A DNA stretch of 60,963 nucleotides from a virus. Each line of letters starts with the position of its first letter. Within the stretch, counting starts at the first letter, position 1. The position numbers and the translations under genes were made by a program. The stretch is from IMG/VR virus record IMGVR_UViG_3300006329_000009, positions 1-60,963 of that record; one strand, given 5' to 3'. The notes beneath the pieces were generated by a model. The model saw only the letters and a list, made by a program, of their open reading frames with translations. It searched no databases and was not told the DNA's origin. Shown piece after piece: positions 31,915 to 46,900 of this stretch.

Positions 31915-34900
31915 ATGACTCCGATAACCAAGAATATCAACGTCTCTGATAGGGTCGAAAATCAGTTACCTGAATTTATACGCCAGGAAGACAGACAATT
32001 AGTCAACTTCCTATTTGAGTATTATAAATCACAGGAAAAAACTGGTAGACCATACGATATCCTCAACAACTTGATGAGGTATCTTGACCTTGACAAATAC
32101 TCATCAGAAGAGTTGTCAAGTAGCACGAGCTTGTTAAAAGATATTGGGGTAGATGATACTAAGATAGAAATAGAGAGTATTAATGGATTCCAGACAAGAG
32201 ATGGATCCATAATGGTTGATAATGAGGTCATTTACTACGAGGGAGTCACTCGTGGACCTGACGTTATTATTACACCTGGTATTTCACTTCCACAGTTTAA
32301 TAAGAAGAAGCAACAACTAGAAAACCCCTTCACATCGTTTGATGGTGTTGAAAGAGTCTTCCCATTAAGTTTTTTAGGTACTCCTATAGCACCTCCTAGT
32401 GCAGAGCACCTAATTGTAGTGACATACAACGATATGCTGATTCCTGGATCAGAATATACCGTTAATGGCACTAATATATCATTTACAAATCCACCTAGAG
32501 CAAGAACAGGTGCAGATGATTCAGAATTTACTCAAGTAGTATATTTGGTTGGATATGCAGACCAGACAATCGTTACTGCTGACCAAATCCCATATCAAGA
32601 GTGGCAGAATACTCAAGTTTATCCATTAAGAGTTAATGGACAGTCTTATACTCCAACTTCTGATATTGGTTTAGTTATTAATAAAAATGGTAGGTTACAA
32701 ACTCCTCAAGACGACTATACCCTCTTTGAAGACAAGGTTATCTTCAAAAACCCAGTCGGTGCTGCTGACCTTATCCATATTAGGTCTGTTGAATATGTTG
32801 CTCCTGCATATGGGTCTGGAGCCTCAGCTATTGCTCAAGTTGACACTATAGGTCAGATTGAAGCAATCATTCCTAAGGATGGTGGTAAGAAGTATCGTCT
32901 AGATTTCGCTCCTAAGGTTGCTATAACCCATAAAGATGGTATTAGTGCTACTGCAAAGTCCCTAGTTGGTGGTATTAAGGATATTAACCTTATAGATGGT
33001 GGACAAGGGTATTCTTCTTATAACCCACCTATCCCAGTAGTCGTAGCACCTGGAGATCCTAATGGATCTATTGCACAACTAAGTTTAACAATTAATGATG
33101 TAACTGGAACAGTTGATAGCGTTACTATTACTAATAGTGGTAGTGGATATGACTTTATTCCCGCTATTTCCTTTAAGAATCCTTCTGGTGCTACTATAGG
33201 TGCACCTACTATTGACGTAGAAGGTAGAGTTAACATAGGTAGCATCCCTGTTGTCACTATGGGTAGTGGATATAGTAATCCACCTACAGTTTACATTGAT
33301 GCAGCACCTGGTGATGGTATCAATGCTCAGGCAGTCTCTAAAATCAACCAAGATGGTCAAGTATATGAGATTACCGTTGTTAATAGGGGTAAAGGATACA
33401 TTACACCTCCTAGAGTAAAGATTGTTGAGCCTATAGGTGCTCAAGTCCTCGATGTAACGGTTGCATCAGGAAGTGTTACAAATATTGAGATGTTAACAGG
33501 TGGTAGCGGTTATACAGACGCACCATCAGTCTACATAGTTGACAAAAGGGTTGATGGATATGGAGAACCAATTGGAGGTACTGGTGCAACAGCAGTTGCC
33601 ACCATTTTTAATGGTGAAATCACCGATATCAACATTACTAACTTTGGAACTGGTTATTCCGAGTCTGAACCCCCTCAAATCTATATTGCAGAACCTAAAT
33701 CCGCTAGAGCATCGGTAGATGTAGGTTTTGACGAAGTAACTGGATTCGACATCCTAGAAAAGGGCAGTGGATACTCTTCTTCTGCCTTTTTGCAATGTTC
33801 TCGTGGTGTTTCTGGTCCTGTTAAGTATGATAACCTTCATAATGAGATATATGCCACTGAAGCGAATTTAAGACAGTCGGATCACCATGCAGGTGCTGCT
33901 GTAGTCAATTTAGACACTTTATTCATCAAAGAAGTCTTCGATAAGTTTAGAAGGCAGTATTTGCCGACTTTAGACATTGATTTTGCAGCAATTAACCCAG
34001 TTCAGGTAATTAAGAATATTACCGACTTCTATATCTCGAAAGGTACTAAATTATCGACTCAATACCTCTTCAAAATTCTTTTTGGTGAAGATGTTGACCT
34101 TTATTATCCAAAAGATGAAATAATCAGTCCATCTCATGCAACTTGGGTTGTAGACACGGTTTTAAGAGCCGAATTGATGGAAGGAGACCCAAATAATCTA
34201 ATTGACTCCCAAGTTAACCAATATGCCGATGATGTAGACCCTAATGTTACTGCTGCGTCTGCATTGATTGAAAACGTCATTACAATCATCGAAGGAACCG
34301 ATACAATCTACGAATTGGCGATTTCTGAAGAAACCTTGGTTGGAAGCTTCATTATTCCTTATAAAACTCGTCTTGTTGAGCCATTAACGACCACTGGGCA
34401 AATAATCACTGTTGACTCTACTATTGGATGGCCTGAAAGAAATGGTACCATAAGAATAAATGATGAAGAAGAAGTACAATATAAAGAGAAATCTCTAAAC
34501 CAATTCATTGAATGTACCAGAAGCAAAAACGGAATTGTTGAAGATTGGGATCCAGGAACAATAATTCAGTCCGATATTTACGTTTGGACTAACTTTGGAA
34601 CAGCACAGCAATGTAAGTTAAGAATATTAGGAATTGCTGAAGCAGGTACTACAGTTCTTAATGATACAGGGTCATATTACCTTCAAGGAGATAAACTAAA
34701 GGTAGCAAACCTTGGATCTACTGCTGAGGAGTTAAGACTCCAATCTTGGTTATATAACGTCAAGAAACTTATCCAAGTTACCACTATAACTCCTGGTGGA
34801 GTTAATAACCAGACTGCGACTGTAGTTTGCGGTAACCCACATGGATTATTAGTTTCTGACCAAGTTACCATATATGGTGCTAACCCAGTTGTCTATAATG

Positions 34901-37900
34901 GCACATTTACGGTTACATCACGTATTGACCAATTTACTTTCTCTTATCAGATAGCAACACCTACAGAGATAATTCCTACTGGTAATATTCTCTTATCTGT
35001 TGACTTAAACAGAGGTAAGTCTGATGTAGTATCAATAAACAAGGTTGTTAGTGAATTTACAACTAACATACAGAATGCATTTTTCAACGATAACTATGTT
35101 TATGTTGCTGCTTCTGGTTTACCCAACTATAAGATTGGTCCTTTCACTGGGTCAGCTCTCATCCCAGGAAACCAAAGGAAACTCTTAAGATTCCCCAGAA
35201 CAGTACAAACCGTCTCAGAAAGACAAGCAGTTGCTCCAGGTACTCCAATAGGTAGTTGGGTCAACGGTGTTTCTATATGGTCATATAAGTCTCCAGACTA
35301 TATCCAGTATGGTCCTTTAACCTCTGTTAGTGTTACTAGCGTTGGTGAAGGATATGATGCAGGTGCTAAACCCAACGTAGAAATCACTGGGGGTGGTGGA
35401 ACAGGTGCTACTGCTGAAGTTATAGTTAATGGTAGTCTTTCATCATTTGATGTTATAGAACAGGGTAGTGGATATACAGAATCACCTTTAGTATCAATCG
35501 TAGGTGGCGGTGGTATTGGTGCTACTGCTCAAGCAGTTATTACAGGTGGTAGAGTAACAAGAATTTTAGTTGAGCAACCAGGTTCAGGTTATACAACTCA
35601 ACCCCTAGTTTCTATTACTGGAGGTGGAGGCACTGGTGCGACTGCTACTGCCAGTGTCCGTGGACCTATTAGTAGTGTTAGTATTACAAACTTCGGTAGT
35701 GGATATACTTCACTCCCTGACATTAAAGTTAACTCTGGTGAGAATGCTTTAGCACAACCAATCGTATTAAATGGTAGAATCGTTTCTATCGCTATTATTA
35801 ACTCTGGTAATTCCTATACAACAGCACCTAATGTAATAATCAATGGTGATGGATTTGGTGCAATCGCTAAAGCAACTATCGGTACAATTGGTGAAGATAA
35901 AGGACGTGTATTAAGCGTTTCTATCACTAACCGTGGAATTGGGTATACACAAGGTTTAACAACCGTCAGACTCGAAGCAGTGGGTCAATTAGCGTCATTC
36001 CAACCTACAGTTTACCAATGGAATAGAAACCTTCAATATGAATTGGTAGACAAGTTTGATGGTGCAAGTGGATATGTATTTACTGGATTTAACAACCAGT
36101 TTGGTGGTGAATATGCTCACCTATCAGATCCTAAAGAATTAAGATATGTTGTTGGTGATAACGTATTCTTAAATCCTGTTACACAGAATTTCCAAGAAGT
36201 TGCTTCTAACTATGACCACTCACCTATTATAGGTTGGGCATTTGATGGAAACCCAATTTATGGTCCTTATGGTTACATTGACCCAACTGACCAGAATAGT
36301 GGTATCAGAAGGATGCGTACATCCTTCAAATTGAAGACTAATGTTGTATTTGATGCAACTACTAATCCTAACCCTTCTAGGGTAGATGGACCTCCTATTT
36401 CAACATATGCTGCTGGAACATTTGTTGATGATTACTACTATGATTTCCAATCTGGTGATTTAGACCAATATAATGGTCGTTTCTGTAAAACACCTGATTA
36501 TCCAGATGGCACATATGCATACTTCGTAACTATCGATGCTAGTGATGCAGGTATTTCTGAATTCCCATATATTATTGGACCTCAGTTTAACTCACTTCCA
36601 GATTCATGGAATATGAATCAGGCAGCAACACAGGAGAATATTCCTGATGGTGTTGTCCGTTATAGAGATCCATATACTGATGTTGACATTGATATTGACC
36701 GTCAACCAAACCAGACTGCTGATGTCTTTACTACTGAGATAGAAGGTTATCCTATCATCTTTGAAATACAAGACTCTAACAATGATGGTTTAATTGATGC
36801 TAATGAGCAACAAGAATTATTAGAGATGTCTGAAGAGGCAACTCTACAAATATACGATTATTTCCCAAGAGTATCAGCAGAATCTAGAGTTGATATTGAA
36901 GTTGAGACAACTACCCAATTTGAGAATGCTCAGATAGATGGATTCGTTGTTGAAAACCCAGGTGTTTCATATCAGGTAAATGACACCATATTCTTCGATA
37001 ATGAAAATACTGGTGGATTTGGTGCATCTGCTCTTATTGAATCTGTTAAAGGACAGAATATAATTGGTTATCAAAAAGAAATGATTGGTGACCGTCCTTA
37101 CGGTGTAATTACTACTGACGTAGAGCATGAATTACGTCAACAAGATGAAATCATTGTAAACTCACGTCCTGTTATTGATAATACTAATAAGACGTTTAGA
37201 GTTAAGGTTGTAGCAGGTGTTGAGAATATTGCTATAACTCAATCAGGTACTGGATATAATACAGATATTCCTCCAACATTTGAGTTAATTACTGCATCTG
37301 GGCAAGATGCTGAGTTAGCACTTGTATTAGAGAATACAGGTCAAGTTAATGCTGTTAATATCATTAACTCAGGTAATGGATACGATTCTGATAATCCTCC
37401 TCAGATTAGGGTATCACATCCACAACAATTTAAGAAAACAAGGTATTGGTTATCTGAATATCAAGAAGCAGCAGGTACAGTCAGTATTAATGATATTGTA
37501 ACTACTGAAGAGCGTTATACTTATATTTGCGGTAGCATCACTGAGACAGATGGTGATATGGCAGCATTCCTTGCCAAGTTTGATGATTTAGGTCAACTTG
37601 TTTGGGAAAGAAATCTTCTTCCTCAAAATGCAGGTCAGAAGAAAGCAGAATTCATTAAGATTCTAGTTGACGCAGTTCCAGAGAATGACCTCATATATGT
37701 TGTTGGACATACTTACGATCCAAACAATTCAGCATATAATCCTGATATATGGTTAGGTAAGTATGAATCTGGATTTAATAATGCTAATGCTCCTGATGGT
37801 ATTCTTAAATGGCAGAAAGCGATTGCAGGTATCAGTGGTACTACAAGAAGGGATTGGGTAACTTCCTTAGCACTCGACCAGGAAGGTCGTATCTATCTTG

Positions 37901-40900
37901 CAGGTTATACAGATAGTAACTCCATAGATCCTAACGATATGTGGATTATCCAGTGTAACTTGGATGGTGACCTTGTAGAGAAGAGAAAGATTGCATCTGC
38001 AACTGATTCTGAAATGATTAATCAGATTCAGTGGATATCTGATGATAGATTCTTCATGGTTGGTCAAAATGACGAAAATGACGATTGTATCTTCGGTGTA
38101 TTCTGGTTTGACGGTGCAAACCTTGAAATTGAATATATTCGCCAAATTCCAACAATAGGTGGATATGTAAGAAATCCTAAATTCACTATTGACGAATATG
38201 ACGATGTAATCTTAGTTTGGGACGTATATAACGGTGCAGCACAGAAATATGATAAAGTCCAGATTAACAAGTTCCCATTAGCTACAGCATCTACTTCATG
38301 GACATGGAGTAAGACTGTAACTATTAGTGGTGATATTGACGCTATTAGACATGCAGGAGTTAATGTAGATAAGTTTGGAAATTATACTTTAGTTACTGAT
38401 GTAATAGAAGACCAAAATCAGAGATATGCGATATATCACTATATCAAATATGATGGTAACGTAATTAAAGAATCTAAAGTTGATGATACTACAAGTATCG
38501 GATTCCAAGCTATAACTCACTCAGTTGATAATTCTGGTGATGCAATAATGGTTATTAACAGACAACAGTCTGACCAAATTGCAGCATATAGATTTAATGA
38601 TGATACTGATTTAGATTACGACTTTACTAAGCAGAATAAGGCAGCAATGACCTTCTATTCTCCATCTGACGCATCATATGATTCATCATTCTATAAGTAT
38701 GGCACTGGTGCACTTAAACTAAGTGCAGTTAACCCAGTTTCTCTTCCAAGTCTTAATCTTCAATCTAAAGAGTGGAGTTTCAGAGCATGGTTATCCATGA
38801 ATTCTACTGCTCATTCTACAGATCATAAACCACTTCTTTGGGATATTCTACCAGTAGCAGGTGATTCAATTCAGGTTGAATTGGATGGTGATACTAATAG
38901 TGCAAACTATGAGAAAGTTATAATCTATGTAAACTCTGTGCAGGTTGCAACTTCTCTTCTTGCTACTAACTGGACTGCATTTGCAGGTGCATCATGGGTG
39001 CATGTTACATTCCAGAAGAGAGAAGAATCATTAGGTCTTTATCAATATGAAGTCTTTATTAATGGTGCTTTAGTTTGTAACTTCCAATCAACATCTGATA
39101 TCAGTGTTGGTAGTGCAGTCCTTTGTGGTAAGTCTGCTGGACCTACATCTAACAATACATTCATTGGATGGGTAGATGACTATGTAATTGATGATTTTGC
39201 TCCATATCTTTCTGCTTATAGTGTGCCATCGGCCGAGATTGAAATTACTACTTCAAACTCTGATTCTGCCTTAGTTAAATTTGACAGAGAGCATACTAAG
39301 AGAGGAACTTATGCAATTAGTGGTTTAGACAATTATACACAATTAGACTTTACAGATAATGAGATTACAACTACATGGGTTGATGTAGGTCAATCTGCTA
39401 TCAGTCCATGGACTGTTGGAGCAGGTGGTTTACAGATTCTTGATATGTCTCAGGTTGTTTCTAATTTGAATCCTGGCACATATACATTTACTGCTAATAA
39501 GTTTGAGTATGGTACTAAGACTTCTACAATACCATCTCCTCTAGGTAAGAAACTTATTATTGAACCTGAAGTAATCAGTAAATTCTATATTAGAGATGCT
39601 CTATATCAGAAGATTGATAATGTAATGGAATTCACCTTCAGTCAAAATATTAAGTTGACTAAAGGATCAATACTTCAACAATTCAATAGCTCTGGTGTTA
39701 CACAAGCATATGGTACTATTGTAAAAGTTCCAGAAGGAACTCTCCTGAATCCTGGATATGGTAATAAGTATCAAGTTGGTAAAATATATGGTACTTTTAA
39801 TAACACTGACCGCTATAGGACAGTAGCAAATGATATTAACCAGATTGAAGGAACTTACTTTAATACAGAAGAAGAGGAATCACCTTGGGTAGCAAATACA
39901 GCATATACTGCGGGTGATAGAGTATACGCTGATAAGAAGATTTACGAAGTCCAAGCAACAGGTACTTCTGGTACTATTTCATTATCACATACATCTGGTG
40001 TTGCTAGTGATGGATTATTAAACTGGGCATTTATTGATGATGCAGGTAAGTTTACTGTTGACTTAACACAACATCCATATCCTAGACCTCAGTGGGTTGG
40101 TATGGATATGCCAGAATGGTTACCAGATCGCTTATATGTTGAGGGACAAAGAGTATGGTGGAAACTTAATGTATATGAAGTAGCAGTAGGTGGTGCAGGT
40201 GTAGCAGGAACAAATGCTCCTGTGCATGATACTGGTGATGCATCTGATGGTGGTGTAACATGGACTCACGTTTCTACTGAGGAAGCAATCAGCGTCTATA
40301 GTAGATTGATGGGTTATGATATGGGCAATAATTATACGGTCCAGATCATGGAAGTCCATCCTGGTTCAGTATACATTCCAGATGACGTTGTTAGTTTAAA
40401 TGCAGGAAATATAACTCTTGCTGAAGATGAAAAGAGTGTAGAGATATCTGGATTTGCTTCAGTTAAAAAGATTCAAGTTACTGCACGTTTAGAGAAAGAT
40501 ATAATTAGGACAAATAGTGTAAGGACAGAATTTGTCTATTGCACATCAAATACTGCTCATAATTTTAACGCAGGTGATATCCTCTTTACTGAAGGATTCA
40601 GTACTGCACAATTTAATGGTAGTTTCTTTATTGACCAAGTACTTGGCACTAGAGAATTTACATTTGCTATTAGAGCAACTGCAAGTAGTGATCCTGCGTT
40701 TATTAATAATGCTCTTGGTGGTGTTAACATCTATGCAAAACACCCAACATTAGAGTTTACTAGAAATCATCAGTATGTCTTTGACCTATCTGACTCTTCT
40801 AACTTTGGATATTACTTATCATTCTCTCAAGATAACCAATACAAACTAGAATACTCATTTAACAACATTGAAAGAAATGGAACTCCTGGTATTGCAACAA

Positions 40901-43900
40901 CACCAGCTCCAACAGTTCAATTCTCTGTATTAGGTGAAGTTACCAATATTTCATACTACTTCGATCCATCAAGGACTGGTGCTGATTCACCAGTAGGTGT
41001 AAACAGTTTTATTGATGTCATTAAAACTCCTTTCGATGGTAGATTTACTATCTCAGAAGTACCAACTGATACATCATTCAAATTCCAACTCCTTAAGGAA
41101 CCTGAAAGGACTAATGCTGAGGTTGGAGAAGATTATCTAGGTAATGATTATTCATACTATTCAACTACATCTGTAAGGGCAGTTGGACCTATTAATACAA
41201 TTCAACTGGTTTCTCCAGGTGGATTCTATCAGAAGTTACCTATCATTAGTGATATTGCATCTTTCAGACAAATTGAGAAATGTGTTGTAGTGGATGGAGG
41301 TACTGAATATGCTCCAGGTGTTTACTATGATGTGCCTATTGCAGGAGATGGTGAAGGTGCTAAATGTACTGTTACTGTTGAAGTAGATGAGGAGATTGGA
41401 TCAGGAACTATTACAGGTTGTGCTGTAACTGACCCAGGTAAAGGTTATACTATTGCATCTATTGATATTGATGCTATACCTGGAATATTAGGAGCAACTC
41501 TTGCTGGATCTGGTGGTAGTGTAAATGTTGTTATTCCATCAGAAGGTAGTGGTGCATCTGTATTCTTAACAGGTACTAATATTGGTAAGATTAAGAGACT
41601 GAAGAATAATGAATTTGGTTTCGGTTATTCACATGACTATACTTTAAAACCAGAGATTACCTTCCCTGTTAACTTACAACTCTTCAATACATCAATACTA
41701 AGTCAGATTAAGATAACTGACCCAGGTTCTGGATATACTTCTACTCCTGCTGTTGTAATAGAAGGTGGTGGTGGATCAGGTGCTGATGCAGAAGCAATTG
41801 TTAAGAATAATCGTCTTAGTGAGATTATCATTAAAAACAGTGGTGCTGGGTACTCATCAGAACCAACTGTTACTCTAAAATCAGAATTTAACTATGTTGT
41901 TAACTTAGACCTTAACTATCTACAGTTTAACTTCCCACATGGTATTACCACTGGTGCAGAAGTCCAATTCCGATCTGATGATGTTGGTAGCACAGAAGGT
42001 GAATTACCAAAACCATCTACCGCAGGTTTAACTAGTTTAGTTGCTGGTCAGACATATTATGCTATTGCTGGTGAGGTAGCTGGTCTTGAAAATGATCAAT
42101 TAAGATTTGGTCTTACTTTAGCTGCTGCACAAGGTGGATCTTATATCACATTCTTAACTCAAGGATCTGGTAGACAGACACTTCTAACTGAGGTATTTGG
42201 TGGTAAAGCAGTTGCTGTTATCGAGACTTCAAGATTCTTAGAAGGAGAAGAAGTATTCCAAGGATCTGCTACTGAGACTTCTACTGCAAGAGGTAAGGTT
42301 TCTACTAACACTGGTTGGCAGATTGGTCCTAAGATTCTTAAGATCGTTGACTATGAAGGTGACTGGGCAGTTGGTGAGAAGGTAACAGGTGAAATATCTA
42401 AAGCATCTGGTGTTATCGATAACTTCTCAATTGCTCGTGGTGTGCTGAATATTGGCTCCCTAACGAAGACACCAGGCCGATTTATTGATGACGTTGGTAA
42501 ACCATCTGAGATTGTCCAGAAGATTCAAGATAGTTTCTTCTACCAGAACTTCTCATATGTTGTTCAGTCTGAGATTCCTATTACAGAATGGAAGACACAG
42601 GTATTAGAAAATAACCACCCTGCTGGTTTCAATATGTTTGGTCAGTTACAACTGACTGGTGGTAAGGACGTATCTGGACGTAAGATCGGTACTGAGTTTA
42701 CTAAGAAGGTTAACATTAACAACTATAGTAATGTAAACCAGATTACATCATTTGGTGCTGCTCAACCAATCTATACTGATTATAACAATACTGAAGTTCT
42801 CTTCCGTAAGAAGCGTTTAACATCTTCTGAGGAGATCTTAACTTCTATTGTTAAGAAGATGGATAATGTCCAAGATCAGTTTGATGGTATTAAGAAGTCA
42901 TTCCCAATCACTGTTGAAGGTGAAACTGTAATCGTTAAACAAGACCAGTTGATGATAACTCTGAATGGTATCATTCAGTCACCTGGTACTGCTTATCAAA
43001 TTGTTGGTGGTAGTTTAGTATTTGCTGAGCCACCTAAACCACCATCTAAGGTTAACTATAGAACTATATCTGTTACACCTACTACTATCTACAGAATTGC
43101 ACTTTACAATGATGGTGGTGGATCTAACTATGGTATTTTCCCAACATTAGGACAACAAGTCCAAGGTGCTCTATCAGATACCATTGGTACTGTTATTGAT
43201 TCAGGTACTAATCATTTAGACGTTATTAATTTAACTGGTACCTTCCAACTTAACGAGCAACTCAAGAGAGGTGAATTATTCGCTGCATTGATTGAAACAG
43301 TTACCCCTCTTAACACTCCTACCATATTTGAGTTTGGTGAATCACTTACTAACTTAGATGGTGACACTGCATACGTTGAAGAGACTAACGTAGATAATCA
43401 AGGTAATGTAACAGATAGACTAGTTGTAAGTAAGACTTCAGGTACTCCTAAGTTTGAAACTGGTATATTTGACTTTAGACTTAATGAGTACATTTATTCT
43501 GCCTCATCAGGAATCGCAGGCCAGATTACATTCATTGCTCCTTATCAAGATCCTATTAATGGTGAAGTTGTTGATGAATTGATCATTAACAAAGGAACAA
43601 CTTTCTTCGGACTACTATTCGAGCGTTTAGTTAGTCTTGAAAATCCTAATGTCATCTTAGACGACATTTCACAGTCTTCTATTACTCCTACCGAGCTTTA
43701 TGATTCTAGTCAAAGAATTAATGCTGACTTCTTGAATTTTGAGCAAGTAAGGACTACTGAAGTCACTTATAGTCAATTAACTGGTGGTACTTTAACTGAT
43801 GGAATGATTATCCGTAATAAGAAGGCGTTTTACGGAAATCCAGTTTCTACTTATCATGGAATCGCTGCAAATAGATTCCTTGATGCAAGACGTAATATTT

Positions 43901-46900
43901 CCAATAATAAGCAAGAAATCATCGATTTTGCAGAAGCTGCAATTGCAATTGACTATCCAGACTATTATTTCCCATCTGACATCATTACTAACTCTTGGAG
44001 TCGATTTAAAGACGCTTACAGGATGATTCAGAAGAATAAGGCAATGATTGCTGGAATGGCGTTTGATGACATGAAAACTCAATATCCTTCATCTTCAATT
44101 CCTTCAGATGCGAAATGTAAGCGAGATCTTGAATATTTCATCGATGCAGTTTCTATAGACATCTATGCTGGTGGAAACCGCTATTCTCGTAAGTTTGTCC
44201 AACAATACTTCGATGAAAACGGAACATTCACTTATGTTAATGCTGAGGTTGCAGAAACCAAATTTGCTTACGAAAAAGCAAAAGATCGCATGAATGTTGC
44301 GATTGCAAACGGATATTCAGGAACAATCAACGCTGTTAACTCTGGTGACTCTTGGACTGCATATCAAGACCTTACAATCACTGCTGACCAATCACCTGGC
44401 GATCCTTACGGTACTGCTGGATCTAATGCTTCAAATACTGATTCTGCAAATTGCTCAGACGTTCAAGCTGCAATTACAACCTTACATCAGTTTATCAATG
44501 AAGTATTGAATAATGCAAGTTTAAATGATCTTCCTGCTGAAGCAAGTGGCACATACTCACCACACCAAGAGAAGTGCAGAAGAGACCTTGGATACATGAT
44601 TGATGCTATTGCTAATGATGTTGGACAAGGTGGTAACTTTAATACAGTTGAATTCACTAAAAAATTCTTCGATGATGCTGGTACTCCTTTAACTAACGGT
44701 ATTGTTGGAGAAGAGGCAGAAGCAGTTCATGCATTTACTGCTGCTGGCACATTCATGTATAGAGCGATTAATAACCTAATGTATTGGAAGGATCTCTCTG
44801 GACAAGGATATAACCTTAATGATCCTACTACTTACTCTGGTGGATCTGCTCCTGCTAATAACTATGATCTTAACTATGCATCTGGTAATAACCAAGATAT
44901 CAACAATTGTGCCAATGTTAAGTCATATATCGATACCTTAAGAACCATTGCTACAACTGCAATGACAGCAGGTAATTTAACCAATGTTAATGCTCTTGCT
45001 GTTACTGATGGTACATTTGAAGCAAATGAAACTATTAGGACAACTAAGATCGGTTATAAGGATAAGTCAACTGGTTTATTCGTAATGGGTGACCAGATCA
45101 AGGGTATGACTTCTGGAGCACTATTCCAGTCAATCGGTGTTAATTCTGGTCTTAAATGGTTATTCGCTGGTCCTGTAACTGGAGTATTCCAAGCAGGTGA
45201 ATATATCACTAACTCTACTCTAACTTTCACTAATTGCACTCAAAGTGTAATTGTTAAGAAAGCAGAATTAAGTGGTACTAAATCCATCTATATTCCGACA
45301 AATGGTGCATTAAGCAGTCCTGCTTCTTATGATTACGCCTTTGGAACTGGAGACTTCACTATTGAAGGTTGGTTTAGATCTGCTACAAATACAACCCTAC
45401 AAACACTATTTGACTTCCGTCGTTTAAGTGCTACTCAAGGTTTAAGAATTGTCCAAGATGCACAAGCAATTAAGGTTTATAATGGCACTACCCAACTATT
45501 AACCAGTGGTAACGTAATTACTACAACTGGCACATGGCATCACATTGCTATTAGTAGAAACAGTGGAGTTACTCAGTTATACATTAATGGTGCTCAACTT
45601 GGTGGAAACGCTGCTGACACTAACGATTACCTCTATGCTGCTCTATATGTTGGACAAGATTTCAACGGTGCTACTAATTGGTCTGGACACGTTGATAACG
45701 TTTGCATCTGGAAGGGTGTTGGTGCTTATACAACTGGATTCACTGCACCTACTCAGGTAGATTATACCAATGCTAATATCGTATTTGGTCTAGATGGTGA
45801 GGCACCATTTATATTGTCTACTGAGGAAGTATACGCTAAGTATAGTGGTCAGAGATCATCTTCTACAACTGCTAAGAGAATTGATTATGAAGGATTAGCA
45901 ATCATTGCTGAGGACGTTGATCTAGGTCGTCAGGAATATAGAGACTGTGCTGATATAATTGACCTTAACGGTGCTTACATTGCTGAAGAAGCAGTGGGTC
46001 GAATGAAGGCGGCATTTAGTGATTTCAACATTCGTGGTGATGTCCCTGCTCAAAACAGTTATGGTGGTACTGATACATGTATCAGAGATACTAAGGACTA
46101 TATTCTTGGTGCTCTAATTAAAGACCTTAGAGAAGGTGGTAACTATCATACAATCTATACTGCTAGGACTTATCTAACAGTTGGTGGTAAGTTAGACTTC
46201 ATTGGAGAAGAGATTCTACAATCTTTATATGTTTGGAATGAAGTAGCAAAACTTACTAAGGAAATAATTACTACAACTAGTGCAACTCTAACAGGCACAT
46301 ATACTACAAGATATAGAATACCTAACAACTTCACATCTCCTGCATCACAGAATGTCCAAGATGAAGTTGATACTTTGATGACTGATCTTCTTAAGGTTAT
46401 TGCACCTAACGATCAGAGATTTAGAGAAGGTGGATTCCAACTTTGGAAGAATAGAGATTATATTGCAGAAGAGACTGCTGGATATATTCAAGACAAGTAT
46501 CAGCAAACTATTGATGGTGTTGTCTTTGACTTCTTAGAGATGCCTGGATATGGTCAACCATATTGTGAGAGAGATATTAAGGACTTCATTATTCCTGGTG
46601 TAATTGCTGACTTAGTTACTGGTGGTACATTCCAAACTCAAGCTGTTATTGACAAGTATCTTGATGATCAAAAGAATATCCTCCATGTTGAGCATGAGCT
46701 TGCTGCATTGAATGATGCATTTGACTATACTAAGATGCTTGCTATGAAGGCAATTAATAACCTTCTAATGTCTCCTGGTGAAGTTGCTGGTGCATTATTA
46801 GATAATGATGGTGCTGCTCTTAATGCTGCTGCATGGGCACATGAAGAATATTATACTCCTCAGTGGACTAGTAAAACTGCATATAGAGATTCTGCAATCG

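Noticed and set aside
33085-33444. 119-residue minus-strand open frame
   Set aside because: Shadow of the GxGY repeats of the giant gene; Ser/Thr/Asn/Cys-rich composition typical of antisense frames and no start signal.
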